Shown in pieces: positions 1 through 7,300 of a stretch of DNA of 11,995 nucleotides. The translations under genes and the position numbers were made by a program. Source of the stretch: Methylococcaceae bacterium (GTDB lineage Bacteria > Pseudomonadota > Gammaproteobacteria > Methylococcales > Methylococcaceae); NCBI GenBank assembly GCA_028678445.1, contig JAJRDJ010000231.1:1-11995 (forward strand). Reading direction: 5' to 3'. Each line of letters begins with the position of its first letter. Position 1 is the first letter of the stretch. Under the pieces are notes generated by a model that saw only the letters and a list, made by a program, of their open reading frames with translations, did not search any database and was not told where the DNA came from.

Positions 1-482
1 AGGGCGCTGCGCTTCTTGGCGATCAAAAGACAGCCGGACGTGTCCCGATCGAGCCGATGGACCAGTTCCAGCGCGCGTGAGTGGGGACGCAGTTCGCGCA
101 GCGCCTCGATGACCCCGTAACTGAGGCCGCTGCCGCCATGTACCGCCATGCCCGAGGGTTTGTTGAGCACCAGCAGATCATCATCCTCGTAGAGAATGCG
201 CGGCTCGATCCGCGATCTGAGCAGTTTGAGAGGCAGCTCCGTGGTGTCACGCTCGGCCACCCTGACCGGCGGCAAGCGCACCACATCACCCGCCTCCAGA
301 CGCTCCTGTGCCTTCACCCGGCCGCCATTGCGGCGCACCTCGCCCGTTCGCAAAATACGGTAGACGTGGCTTTTGGGGACACCCTTGAGTCGGGTTATAA
401 GGAAGTTGTCGATACGTTGGCCCGCATGCTCGGCATCCACTGCTATCCACTGCACCGCGGCGCTGACTGGGCTGGAATTCAT
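1..482 (-). CDS. rluC: 23S rRNA pseudouridine synthase RluC (partial, C-terminal half outside window)
   Basis: The minus strand from 482 down to the window edge encodes 160 residues starting MNSSPVSAAV and running off the end after IAKKRSA. Residues about 22-80 form an S4 RNA-binding domain (GQRIDNFL, KGVPKSHVYRILRTGEVRRN). The RluA-family catalytic domain follows, with LYEDDDLLVLNKPSGMAVHGG at about 97-117 and the catalytic motif HRLDRDTSG at 142-150, where D145 is the expected nucleophilic aspartate. The family isomerises uridines of 23S rRNA; E. coli RluC acts at positions 955, 2504 and 2580. The S4 sequence and the divergent position next to rne fit RluC better than RluD or RluA. The family is about 320 residues long, so about half is missing. 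The ATG at 480-482 is chosen because the ATG just upstream (488-490) runs into a stop after two codons. No Shine-Dalgarno sequence precedes the start. Confidence 0.95.
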   Translation of the reverse strand, partial: MNSSPVSAAVQWIAVDAEHAGQRIDNFLITRLKGVPKSHVYRILRTGEVRRNGGRVKAQERLEAGDVVRLPPVRVAERDTTELPLKLLRSRIEPRILYEDDDLLVLNKPSGMAVHGGSGLSYGVIEALRELRPHSRALELVHRLDRDTSGCLLIAKKRSA

Positions 483-844
483 CAAGGCATCATAGCAGTT
501 TCACCGATTAAATTGATGATTCCCATTACCATTGATATAGTTGCGTACGGTGGGTTATGACGTCGGCACCCTCACACGACAACGGCCGGGCAAGAAGAGA
601 CAGAAAAATTGCGAAAACTCCGTTAGCGGGATGGAGCAGATTGCAGCCAGGCCGTGATAATCCGCGCCCACGAATTCCGATAAGGACCGCAAAATAACAG
701 GACACCGGCCCCCTTGCGCACGGGTTCTGTTTTAGTTTTGCGTACCTGTTTGAATCCCGCTCAGCCCCTGCTGTTCTGACCCGACGCGGCTAACCCCGTC
801 CCGAACCGCAAGAGCGAATCGTAAACACAATCAAGGGTTTTAAC
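483..844. other. Gene-free region between rluC and rne
   Basis: This is the left part of the 558-base divergent spacer. No open reading frame here has recognisable protein content; the plus-strand frame crossing into it from 81 is the antisense shadow of rluC. It must hold promoters for both rluC (minus) and rne (plus). For rne I see a GATAAT at 656-661, but no acceptable -35 at the right distance, so I do not call an rne promoter. No tRNA, repeat array or insertion sequence is visible. Confidence 0.6.
489..497 (-). promoter_or_regulatory. Candidate extended -10 promoter of rluC, placing the start of transcription at the ATG
   Basis: On the minus strand the bases read TGCTATGAT, an extended -10 (TGn plus TATGAT, one mismatch to TATAAT). 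Exactly six bases separate the last T from the rluC ATG, so transcription would start at or next to the A of the start codon. No -35 match is seen at 16-18 bp. A second, weaker candidate lies further upstream on the same strand: TTGTCG, 17 bp, then CATAAC. AT-rich hexamers occur by chance, so this is only a candidate. Confidence 0.3.
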
Positions 845-1016
845 CGCTCGACCCATGACGAGCGACTCACATGCGACCCGAGTGGTAACTCGTGTATCCA
901 CCCGCTTACGGGTGACGCTACCCGGATTTTTGAGGCTGCATGCAGCGCGCTGACCAGGACAGGATCAGGTATGAACTGAACATCACCAGGCTGCTCGCGA
1001 CCGCTGGATCGGTTGC
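845..1016 (+). promoter_or_regulatory. Structured 5' leader of rne (tandem hairpins)
   Basis: Four small stems lie in a row before rne. They are CGCTCG/CGAGCG (845-850/859-864), CGAGT/ACTCG (879-883/888-892, loop GGTA), CACCCG/CGGGTG (899-904/909-914, loop CTTA) and a 7-bp stem with one G-T wobble (997-1003/1010-1016). The last ends 11 bases before the ribosome binding site. A 12-base palindrome GCTGCATGCAGC sits at 935-946. In E. coli the long rne 5' UTR carries hairpins through which RNase E cleaves and limits its own mRNA (Rfam family rne5). By position and fold density this leader is a likely functional counterpart. I cannot show sequence homology to the E. coli element, and the transcription start is unknown. 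Confidence 0.5.
909..931 (+). terminator. Possible attenuator stem followed by a T run in the rne leader
   Basis: CGGGT (909-913) can pair with ACCCG (920-924) across a 6-base loop, followed by GA and five T bases (927-931). The same CGGGTG strand also pairs perfectly with CACCCG at 899-904, so the two stems exclude each other. The stem is only 5 bp and the T run is short, so termination would be weak at best. It may instead be an alternative fold used in RNase E autoregulation. Confidence 0.25.
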
Positions 1017-1027
1017 CTCGGGACGCT

Positions 1028-1033
1028 AAAGGA
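1028..1033 (+). promoter_or_regulatory. Ribosome binding site of rne
   Basis: AAAGGA ends 7 bases before the ATG at 1041. This supports that ATG over the internal ATG three codons later, which reads MLINATQ. Confidence 0.75.
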
Positions 1034-1040
1034 CTAGTGC

Positions 1041-3656
1041 ATGAAAAGAATGTTAATCAATGCCACGCAGCCGGAGGAACTCCGAGTCGCGCTGGTGGAC
1101 GGCCAGAAACTTTACGACTTTGACATCGAGGTCCCTTCCAGGGAACAGAAAAAAGCCAACATCTATAAAGGGGTCATCAGCCGGGTTGAGCCGAGCCTGG
1201 AAGCCGCCTTCGTCAATTTCGGCTCCGATCGCCACGGCTTCCTGCCGTTCAAGGAAATCGTCCCCGCCTACCTCGGGCTGCCACCCGACCAGGACGTCAG
1301 CCGGCGCGACGTGAAGGAATACCTTCGCGAAGGGCAGGAACTGCTGATTCAGGTGGAGAAGGAAGAGCGCGGCACCAAGGGCGCGGCGCTCACCACCTAC
1401 ATCAGCCTCGCGGGCAGCTATCTGGTACTGATGCCCAACAATCCCCGCGCGGGCGGCATTTCTCGCCGCATCGAGGGCGATACCCGCACCGACATGCGCG
1501 AAGTCATGGCCGCCTTGCAAGTCCCGGAAGGCATGGGACTGATCATCCGCACGGCGGGTGGCGGCAAATCCGTCGAGGAACTGCAGTGGGACCTCAATTA
1601 TCTGCTGCAACTCTGGGACGCCATCGAACGCTCGGCGCACGAAAAAGCCGCGCCGCTGCTGGTTTTTCAGGAAAGCAATGTCATCATCCGCGCGCTGCGC
1701 GACCACCTGCGCGGCGACATCGATGAAATCCTCATCGACCATCCGGGCACCTTCAAGCTGGTCCGGAGCTTTCTGCAGCAGGTCATGCCGCAGTTCATCA
1801 ACAAGGCGCGCCAGTATCAGGACAATGTCCCGCTCTTCAACCGCTACCAGATTGAGAGCCAGATCGAACTGGCCTATTGCCGGGAGGTTCCCTTGCCCTC
1901 CGGCGGCGCGATCGTCATCGATCCTTCCGAAGCCCTGACGGCCATCGACATCAACTCGGCGCGAGCCACCAAGGGCGGCGATATCGAAGAAACCGCGCTC
2001 AATACCAACCTCGAAGCGGCGGATGAGATTGCCCGCCAATTGCGGCTCCGTGATTTGGGCGGGCTCTTCGTGATCGACTTCATCGACATGATGGCGTCAC
2101 GCAACCAGCGCGCGGTGGAAAACCGCCTGCGGGATGCCGTGAAAATGGACCGGGCTCGCATCCAACTGGGCCGCATCTCACGCTTCGGTCTGCTGGAGAT
2201 GTCGCGCCAGCGCCTGCGGCCTTCGCTGGGCGAGTCCAGCCTGCTCACCTGCCCGCGCTGTAGCGGCCAGGGCAGTATCCGCAGCGTCGAGTCGCTGGCC
2301 CTCTCGGTGCTGCGCATCATCGAGGAAGAATGCATCAAGAAAAACACGGGCAAGGTCATCGCTTACCTGCCGGTCGACTCAGCAACCTATCTCCTTAACG
2401 AGAAGCGGCCCACGGTCAACGATATCGAGAAACGCCATAACGTCGCGGTACTGATCATCCCCAGCAAGCACCTGGAGACGCCGTTTTATGAAATCCAGCG
2501 GGTGCGCACGGCGGAAAGCGGGGACGAGGAAGAGGTCACCCCCAGCTACCAGATTGTCAGAACGGAACAAAGCGACACCGAGCGCTACACCCGTGTGGCC
2601 TCGAGCGGCCCGGCCGAGCCCGCCGTGAAGGAATTCCTGCCGGATCAGCCCGCCCCTCGGGTCGTCCCAGCAGAATCCCCCCCCGGCAGAAGTGTGGGTG
2701 GCGGAGGGCTCATCAAGCGCTTCCTGACCCTCCTGACCGGTGTCAAGACCGAGGAGGATGCAGCTACGGCTACCCAGGGCGAGACTGCGGCGAGTGAAAA
2801 GCCGGTGACTGCGCAGCAGCGGCCCGCGCCGGTGACGACGGTGCAGCGCCCCACTCAGCGCCGGCAGGAGCGGGAGCCGCGAGGACCGCGGAGGGGCGAC
2901 AATCGGCCAGCCAGACCGGTGCCGGTGGAAACCGAAACATTCATTCCGGCGCCGCTGATCGTCGATACCGAAAGAGACACCACGGCGGAACTCCCCGACA
3001 GCGAGCGCCGCATCGCCGAGGGCGGCCGACGAGGGAGCCGTCGCCGGCGCGGCCGTCGCAATGATGGGAGCTATGCCCGCACAGCCGAACAGGAGGCTTC
3101 AGGAGAGGATTTTCCTCAGGAAACGGCGGAGAGCCAGGAAGAAGCCGTGATCGTTCAGTCGCCCGATTCCGTGGCATCTGTTAAGGACGACACGCGGGTG
3201 GGTGAAGTACCACTCCAGCAGAACCCGCGCCCACCACGGCCGCCGCGCCACCGGGAACCCGTATTGAGCGACGTGGAGGGGATTGGCGCCGCATCTCCAG
3301 CATTGGCTGAAGACGTGGACAACGCTTCACCCTACACCCCCGCAGCACACAACGATCAGCCCGAGACGGAATCCACCATCAGCCTGGATACCGGCATGGA
3401 ACCCGAGGGAGAGGATTCAGCCGCGATCGAACAGCGCCCGGCCCGCCGCCGGACGCGCGGCCGCCGGGATCGGCGTATTCCGATCAGACCCGGCACCGGG
3501 ACGGAGGCGGAGGAACCGTTATCCCATTGGGAAAAGCGTGTCAGGGCAGCCAAAAAAGCGGAAACTTCCGTCGGAACGCCACCCGAGCAACCGGCAGAAG
3601 TACAACCGGCCACCGTCGAAACACGGGAGATAGCGGAGACGCATCCCGTCGATTGA
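1041..3656 (+). CDS. rne: Ribonuclease E, degradosome endoribonuclease
   Basis: This 871-residue protein is a single-strand endoribonuclease that starts mRNA decay and processes rRNA and tRNA precursors. The catalytic half is intact. It opens with MKRMLINATQ, then has an S1 domain at about 36-120 (NIYKGVISRVEPSLEAAFV, HGFLP), a 5'-sensor region at about 120-215 (GLIIRTAGG), and the DNase I-like domain with AIDINSARATKGGDIEETA and GLFVIDFIDM. The magnesium ligands fall at D303 and D346 and the zinc link at C404-P-R-C407, the same numbers as in E. coli. After about 510 the protein is low complexity. A hydrophobic/basic segment GLIKRFLTLLTGV (556-568) sits where E. coli has its membrane-targeting helix. 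Arg-rich RNA-binding patches lie at 607-622, 663-673 and 802-812. The tail is about 190 residues shorter than in E. coli and no PNPase-binding motif is recognised. The full-length tail fits RNase E rather than RNase G. Confidence 0.98.
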   Translation: MKRMLINATQPEELRVALVDGQKLYDFDIEVPSREQKKANIYKGVISRVEPSLEAAFVNFGSDRHGFLPFKEIVPAYLGLPPDQDVSRRDVKEYLREGQELLIQVEKEERGTKGAALTTYISLAGSYLVLMPNNPRAGGISRRIEGDTRTDMREVMAALQVPEGMGLIIRTAGGGKSVEELQWDLNYLLQLWDAIERSAHEKAAPLLVFQESNVIIRALRDHLRGDIDEILIDHPGTFKLVRSFLQQVMPQFINKARQYQDNVPLFNRYQIESQIELAYCREVPLPSGGAIVIDPSEALTAIDINSARATKGGDIEETALNTNLEAADEIARQLRLRDLGGLFVIDFIDMMASRNQRAVENRLRDAVKMDRARIQLGRISRFGLLEMSRQRLRPSLGESSLLTCPRCSGQGSIRSVESLALSVLRIIEEECIKKNTGKVIAYLPVDSATYLLNEKRPTVNDIEKRHNVAVLIIPSKHLETPFYEIQRVRTAESGDEEEVTPSYQIVRTEQSDTERYTRVASSGPAEPAVKEFLPDQPAPRVVPAESPPGRSVGGGGLIKRFLTLLTGVKTEEDAATATQGETAASEKPVTAQQRPAPVTTVQRPTQRRQEREPRGPRRGDNRPARPVPVETETFIPAPLIVDTERDTTAELPDSERRIAEGGRRGSRRRRGRRNDGSYARTAEQEASGEDFPQETAESQEEAVIVQSPDSVASVKDDTRVGEVPLQQNPRPPRPPRHREPVLSDVEGIGAASPALAEDVDNASPYTPAAHNDQPETESTISLDTGMEPEGEDSAAIEQRPARRRTRGRRDRRIPIRPGTGTEAEEPLSHWEKRVRAAKKAETSVGTPPEQPAEVQPATVETREIAETHPVD

Positions 3657-3727
3657 GCCAAACCAACAATCTACGTGATTTTCCTACCCAGCAATCACTG
3701 AGAACCCGCCACAATCGCTCTGGAGAC

Positions 3728-3767
3728 AAAGGCCGTGAGGAGAAACCCTCGTGGCCTTTAGTCTTTA
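3728..3767 (+). terminator. Rho-independent terminator of rne
   Basis: A 13-bp stem (3728-3740 pairing with 3747-3759) closes a 6-base loop AGAAAC. Two of the pairs are G-U wobbles when read as plus-strand RNA. The stem ends in CCTTT and is followed by AGTCTTT. Read on the minus strand, the wobbles become A-C mismatches and the following bases are GTCTCC. The hairpin therefore favours terminating rne over the convergent pilQ transcript. It lies 71 bases after the rne stop. Confidence 0.7.
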
Positions 3768-3889
3768 CCCGAACACAAATAGGACAATTAATAACCCAGT
3801 CTTTCCCATATCCTTTGGATCAATTGCTTGCAGCGGCGACAGCCAGTAAGGTGCGCCATGAAAAATCCATGCCGGCAAGTTCCCTAGCG

Positions 3890-6073
3890 TCAGCGCTGCA
3901 CCAGAGCCGAACCAATGATTTTTGGGGTAATAAAAATGAGTAACTCCTTTTTATTATCCTTCACCAGATCGCGTCGAAACATGAATCCGATGCCCGGCAA
4001 ATCACCCAGAAAAGGGACTTTGTCGGATTTATTCTGTTGATCCCCTTCAAAAACGCCACCGAGGACCATGGTTTCGCCATTGGAAACCTGCGCCGTGGTA
4101 AAAATCTCGCGTTTGTCGATGGCAAGACCGGACGTGGTCGGCGCCCCAGGCGCGTCCTTCTTCACTGAAAGATTCATCAGAATGTTTTCATCAGCGGTAA
4201 TATGTGGTGTGACTTTCAATTCCAGGACGGCTTCCTTGAATTGGGTATTGGCTGCCACAGAACCCGGAGGAGTCTGAGAGTAAGGGAGCATTTGCCCCTG
4301 AAGAATGAAGGCCTCAGTTCCATCCGTCGTCACGAGCTTGGGAGTGGAGATAATTTCCGTACGATTATCCACTTGAGCTGCAGATAGCTCGAGATCCAGA
4401 ATATACTCACCCACCTTCAGAAAGGTTACTCCAAAATAGCCACCACTCGCGGCGGCCGCCGTGGCAGCCAAATCCACCAGCGCATTACCATTAACGTCGT
4501 TAGGGGTGTATTTATCTTTTGGACTGGCAGTTACCGTATGTCCATCAACAGTAAACCGGTTAAGATTGAGGCGGGCCCCCAACTCGCGGGTAAAGTCATT
4601 GGTTGCAATCACGATCCGCGATTCAATCAACACTTGCCTGACCGGCTTGTCAAGCTGGAGTATCAATTCGCGAATGCGCTCCAAATTTCTGCTCGTTTCA
4701 CTGATGATGAGCTGATTGGTACGCGGGTCGGTCGTTACATTCCCCCGGGGGGACAGCAGGTTCTGACCCAACTCCACGGCAGTGGTCCTTGATGTGGTGC
4801 GCTGCCCCAGGATCGGATTGATTTCAGTCGTTGCCCTATCGGTCTTTTCGCTGGTACCCACCAATATCTTTTTGAGTTCCTCCGCCGTGGTGTAATTGAC
4901 CTGAATCACCTCGGTCCGCAAAGGTTCCAGTTCCTCAACCATCTGGTGGGCTTCCAGATCTTCCTGCTCCTGCTTGTTAAATTCGGCCAGCGGCGCCACC
5001 CGAATGATATTGCCTTCCTTTCGCTTACCCAGACCCTTGGATTTGAGGACCAGATCGAGTGCCTGATCCCAGGGTACCTCCTGGAGCCGGAGGGTGACAT
5101 TACCGTCGACCGTGTCGCTGGCCACGATATTGATATTGGTGAAGTCCGCCAATATCTGCAGGACCGAGCGGACCGGGATATCCTGGAAATTCAGCGTGAG
5201 CTTGTTCCCAGAGTAGATGATAGGTTTGTTGCGGTCAGCCATCTCGCGCTGGCGTTCAGATGGGGCACGAAATTCGACCGCCAGTAAACCGCCTGACTGG
5301 TAGGAGGAAAACTCATACCGCTCGGATACCGGCGTCACGATGATTTTGGCTCCGCCGGGTTCGGACATCGCCTCGATATAGTGCACGGGGGTGGCAAAAT
5401 CGATGACATCGAGCCGCCGGGAAAGTCGCTCCGGCAGCACGGCATTCGGCAGTCGAACAATCACCTTCCGCCCCTCGCGGCGAATGTCGGCCATGGCCTT
5501 GGGATCACCGAGGGTGATCAGTAAGCGGCCTTCGCCACTTTCACCCCGCCGGAAATCGACGTTACCCAGTTCCCGGGTCATCGCATAGCTGGGCAAGGGA
5601 GCCCGAGCGGGCGGGATGTAGGCGGTCCTCTGCGGCGGCGGGCTGACGGGCCGCATTCCGGGTTGCCCCCGCAGCGTCATTAACACCCGGTTGCCTTCGG
5701 TTCTGATCGAGTAAGCCTGCCTGCCGTCGAGATTGAATACGACCCGTGTTCGTCCGCCCGCTTCCAGCACCTGTAAGCTTTTTACGCCAGCGCGCTGTAC
5801 CGGCAAGGTTTTCTTTTCCAGCGCATTGCTCACCCCTTGAAAATCCAGCACGATGCGATCCGGGTTTTCGGTCTGAAAATCGCGGGGGGTTGGCACAGGC
5901 CCGTCAAGCCGCAGTACGAATTCCAGCCGATCGCCCGCCAACTGCGAGTAGTCAATAGCTTGCAGGCGATAACCAGCATGTGTCAGGGAACTCATGAACA
6001 ACAACCCGGAGAGCATGAACAGACGTCCCACAGCCCCCTTGGTGCCTGGAATCTCAAAATAGCCGGCAATCAT
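3890..6073 (-). CDS. pilQ: Type IV pilus outer-membrane secretin PilQ
   Basis: This 727-residue protein forms the outer-membrane ring through which the pilus fibre passes, also used for DNA uptake in competent species. A signal peptide covers about 1-33 (basic K12/R17, hydrophobic LFMLSGLLFMSSL, cleavage after LTHA). Two AMIN peptidoglycan-binding domains follow at about 36-135 and 166-270. Next come the secretin N0/STN domain at about 292-358 (LTLNFQDIPVRSVLQILADF), an N1 domain at about 385-478 (RTNQLIISET) and the secretin barrel at about 480-720. The barrel shows VSNGETMVLGGVFEGD (663-678), VPFLGDLPGIGFMFR (686-700) and the closing KELLIFITPKII. Length and order are normal for PilQ. The start ATG overlaps the pilP stop by 4 bases, and GGAG lies 8-11 bases upstream; starting at M20 would remove the positive charges of the signal. 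It is the last gene of the operon and faces rne tail to tail. Confidence 0.98.
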   Translation of the reverse strand: MIAGYFEIPGTKGAVGRLFMLSGLLFMSSLTHAGYRLQAIDYSQLAGDRLEFVLRLDGPVPTPRDFQTENPDRIVLDFQGVSNALEKKTLPVQRAGVKSLQVLEAGGRTRVVFNLDGRQAYSIRTEGNRVLMTLRGQPGMRPVSPPPQRTAYIPPARAPLPSYAMTRELGNVDFRRGESGEGRLLITLGDPKAMADIRREGRKVIVRLPNAVLPERLSRRLDVIDFATPVHYIEAMSEPGGAKIIVTPVSERYEFSSYQSGGLLAVEFRAPSERQREMADRNKPIIYSGNKLTLNFQDIPVRSVLQILADFTNINIVASDTVDGNVTLRLQEVPWDQALDLVLKSKGLGKRKEGNIIRVAPLAEFNKQEQEDLEAHQMVEELEPLRTEVIQVNYTTAEELKKILVGTSEKTDRATTEINPILGQRTTSRTTAVELGQNLLSPRGNVTTDPRTNQLIISETSRNLERIRELILQLDKPVRQVLIESRIVIATNDFTRELGARLNLNRFTVDGHTVTASPKDKYTPNDVNGNALVDLAATAAAASGGYFGVTFLKVGEYILDLELSAAQVDNRTEIISTPKLVTTDGTEAFILQGQMLPYSQTPPGSVAANTQFKEAVLELKVTPHITADENILMNLSVKKDAPGAPTTSGLAIDKREIFTTAQVSNGETMVLGGVFEGDQQNKSDKVPFLGDLPGIGFMFRRDLVKDNKKELLIFITPKIIGSALVQR

Positions 6074-6636
6074 TGCTCTTTCTCCGCCGTATCCGTCATG
6101 CTCAAAGCCGCCTTGCGTTCGCGCCAGACACCGCTACTGTCGGCGTAAATCTCCACCAATTCAATCTGTTTATCGAGGATTTTCACGATTTTGCCGAAGT
6201 TTCTGCCCAGGTAATTGCCGATTCTGACGCGGTGAATGGTGCCATCCTTCGCATTGAGCAGCGCCCACACCATGCCCTCCTGCCGCACCGTTCCCACCAT
6301 CCGAAGGGTGTCCAGTTCAAAGCTTTCCAATACTTCCCGAGGGCGCCGCGTATCCGGCCGTACGCCGGATTCCGCCTGCGCCACTGTGGGCTCCTGCAGC
6401 ACCGCGTCGGGTTCGAAAGGGTCGCGCGCCTGATTGGCCCGAAACAGAAAAGGTTCCACCACCCGGACCTCTGGCAGGGGTTCAATGGCTCCCTTGCGGC
6501 GGGCTTTCACATCCCTGACATAGTCCTTGAGATCGCTCATGTCATCCCCGGAGCACGCGGTCAGACCTGCCAGGAGACAAGACACCAGCATTCCGCGTGG
6601 AGAAAAAAATAATCTAACCTGGCCTTTCCGGAACAT
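6070..6636 (-). CDS. pilP: Type IV pilus assembly lipoprotein PilP
   Basis: PilP is a 188-residue periplasmic lipoprotein that links the PilN/PilO frame to the N0 domain of PilQ. The N-terminus has basic residues (R3, K4, R8, R14), a hydrophobic stretch and the lipobox LTAC with the acylated cysteine at position 28. The next residues are Ser-Gly, so there is no Asp +2 inner-membrane retention signal. A linker with the family motif RDPFEP (71-76) leads to the C-terminal beta domain at about 103-182 (MVGTVRQEGMVWALL, GTIHRVRIGNYLGRNFGKI). The start lies 25 bases after the pilO stop. A second in-frame ATG at residue 16 would leave a very short signal, so the first ATG is kept, although its ribosome binding site is weak. 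The stop overlaps the pilQ start (ATGA), which suggests coupled translation. Confidence 0.96.
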   Translation of the reverse strand: MFRKGQVRLFFSPRGMLVSCLLAGLTACSGDDMSDLKDYVRDVKARRKGAIEPLPEVRVVEPFLFRANQARDPFEPDAVLQEPTVAQAESGVRPDTRRPREVLESFELDTLRMVGTVRQEGMVWALLNAKDGTIHRVRIGNYLGRNFGKIVKILDKQIELVEIYADSSGVWRERKAALSMTDTAEKEQ

Positions 6637-6661
6637 ACGTCAATCCAGCGCCATGCAAAGC

Positions 6662-7300
6662 CTATTTGGCTTTCGCCACTGGTTTCCCCATGCCTTCCCC
6701 TTCGTCGAGATAGCGGTAGGTTCGCACCAGGGCATTCATGCTAAGTGGGAATTTATCGTTCTTGGGGCCACTCGCATCCCGAGCCCCATTCGGTGTGATT
6801 TTAATGCTGTGGACGGTGACAATACGCGGCAAGGAAGAAAGACCGCTCACGAATGAGCCGAAATCGGTAAAAGTGCCCAACACCCGAACCTCAATCGGCA
6901 ATTCGGCATAAAACTCCTTAACGACTTCGGCACCGGGCCTGAAAAGTTCGAACTCAAGACCGCTGGCCAACCCAGTCTGGGACACATCAACCAGCAGCTC
7001 CGGCACCTGGGTCTTGTTGGGCAGTTGCCGCAAGAGATCACCGAAGGTTTTTTCGATTTCCTGCAACTGCGCCTTGTACTCCGCAAGATTGCCGGCTTTT
7101 CTCTGCTTTTGCTCGAAAACGGTCCGGAGTTCACCCTCCTTGCTTTCCTCAACCGCCAGTTGCTCAAGTTGTGCTCCAGTATCCAGGTAGTACCACACAC
7201 CCACCAATATTGCGCACAACATCGCCACGACAGCGGCTTTGACAGGAGCCGGCCAGGCGCCCGAATACTCAAGATCCCAACTAATTTCAGACAGGTTCAT
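6662..7300 (-). CDS. pilO: Type IV pilus inner-membrane alignment protein PilO
   Basis: PilO is a 212-residue bitopic inner-membrane protein that pairs with PilN in the periplasm and helps control pilus extension and retraction. A short cytoplasmic end is followed by one membrane helix at about 19-39 (VKAAVVAMLCAILVGVWYYL). A charged coiled coil covers about 43-93. The C-terminal ferredoxin-like domain starts near 98 (VPELLVDVSQTGLASGLEFELF) and includes the family-typical ELPIEVRVLGTFTDFGSFV (133-151) and LPRIVTVHSIKI (157-168). Its ATG overlaps the pilN stop by four bases. Length is typical of the family. Confidence 0.96.
   Translation of the reverse strand: MNLSEISWDLEYSGAWPAPVKAAVVAMLCAILVGVWYYLDTGAQLEQLAVEESKEGELRTVFEQKQRKAGNLAEYKAQLQEIEKTFGDLLRQLPNKTQVPELLVDVSQTGLASGLEFELFRPGAEVVKEFYAELPIEVRVLGTFTDFGSFVSGLSSLPRIVTVHSIKITPNGARDASGPKNDKFPLSMNALVRTYRYLDEGEGMGKPVAKAK

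Noticed and set aside
81..560. Plus-strand open frame of 159 codons opposite rluC
   Set aside because: It is antisense to the clear RluC protein, shows no recognisable domain, and has no ribosome binding site.
656..661. GATAAT as the -10 of an rne promoter
   Set aside because: No acceptable -35 lies 16-18 bp upstream and no extended -10 TG is correctly spaced, so it is not called.
1033..1040. Shared ACTAGTGC before rne (1033-1040) and before mrcA (9138-9145)
   Set aside because: An eight-base match in an unrelated context and at different distances from the start codons is expected by chance; no regulatory site is inferred.
1053..2039. Long minus-strand open frame of 328 codons inside rne
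   Set aside because: It is an antisense shadow of the conserved catalytic half of RNase E; such frames arise from the codon bias of GC-rich genes.
3527..3943. Plus-strand frame of 138 codons bridging rne and pilQ
   Set aside because: It overlaps the rne end in another frame, crosses the rne terminator and enters pilQ antisense; no ribosome binding site or domain.
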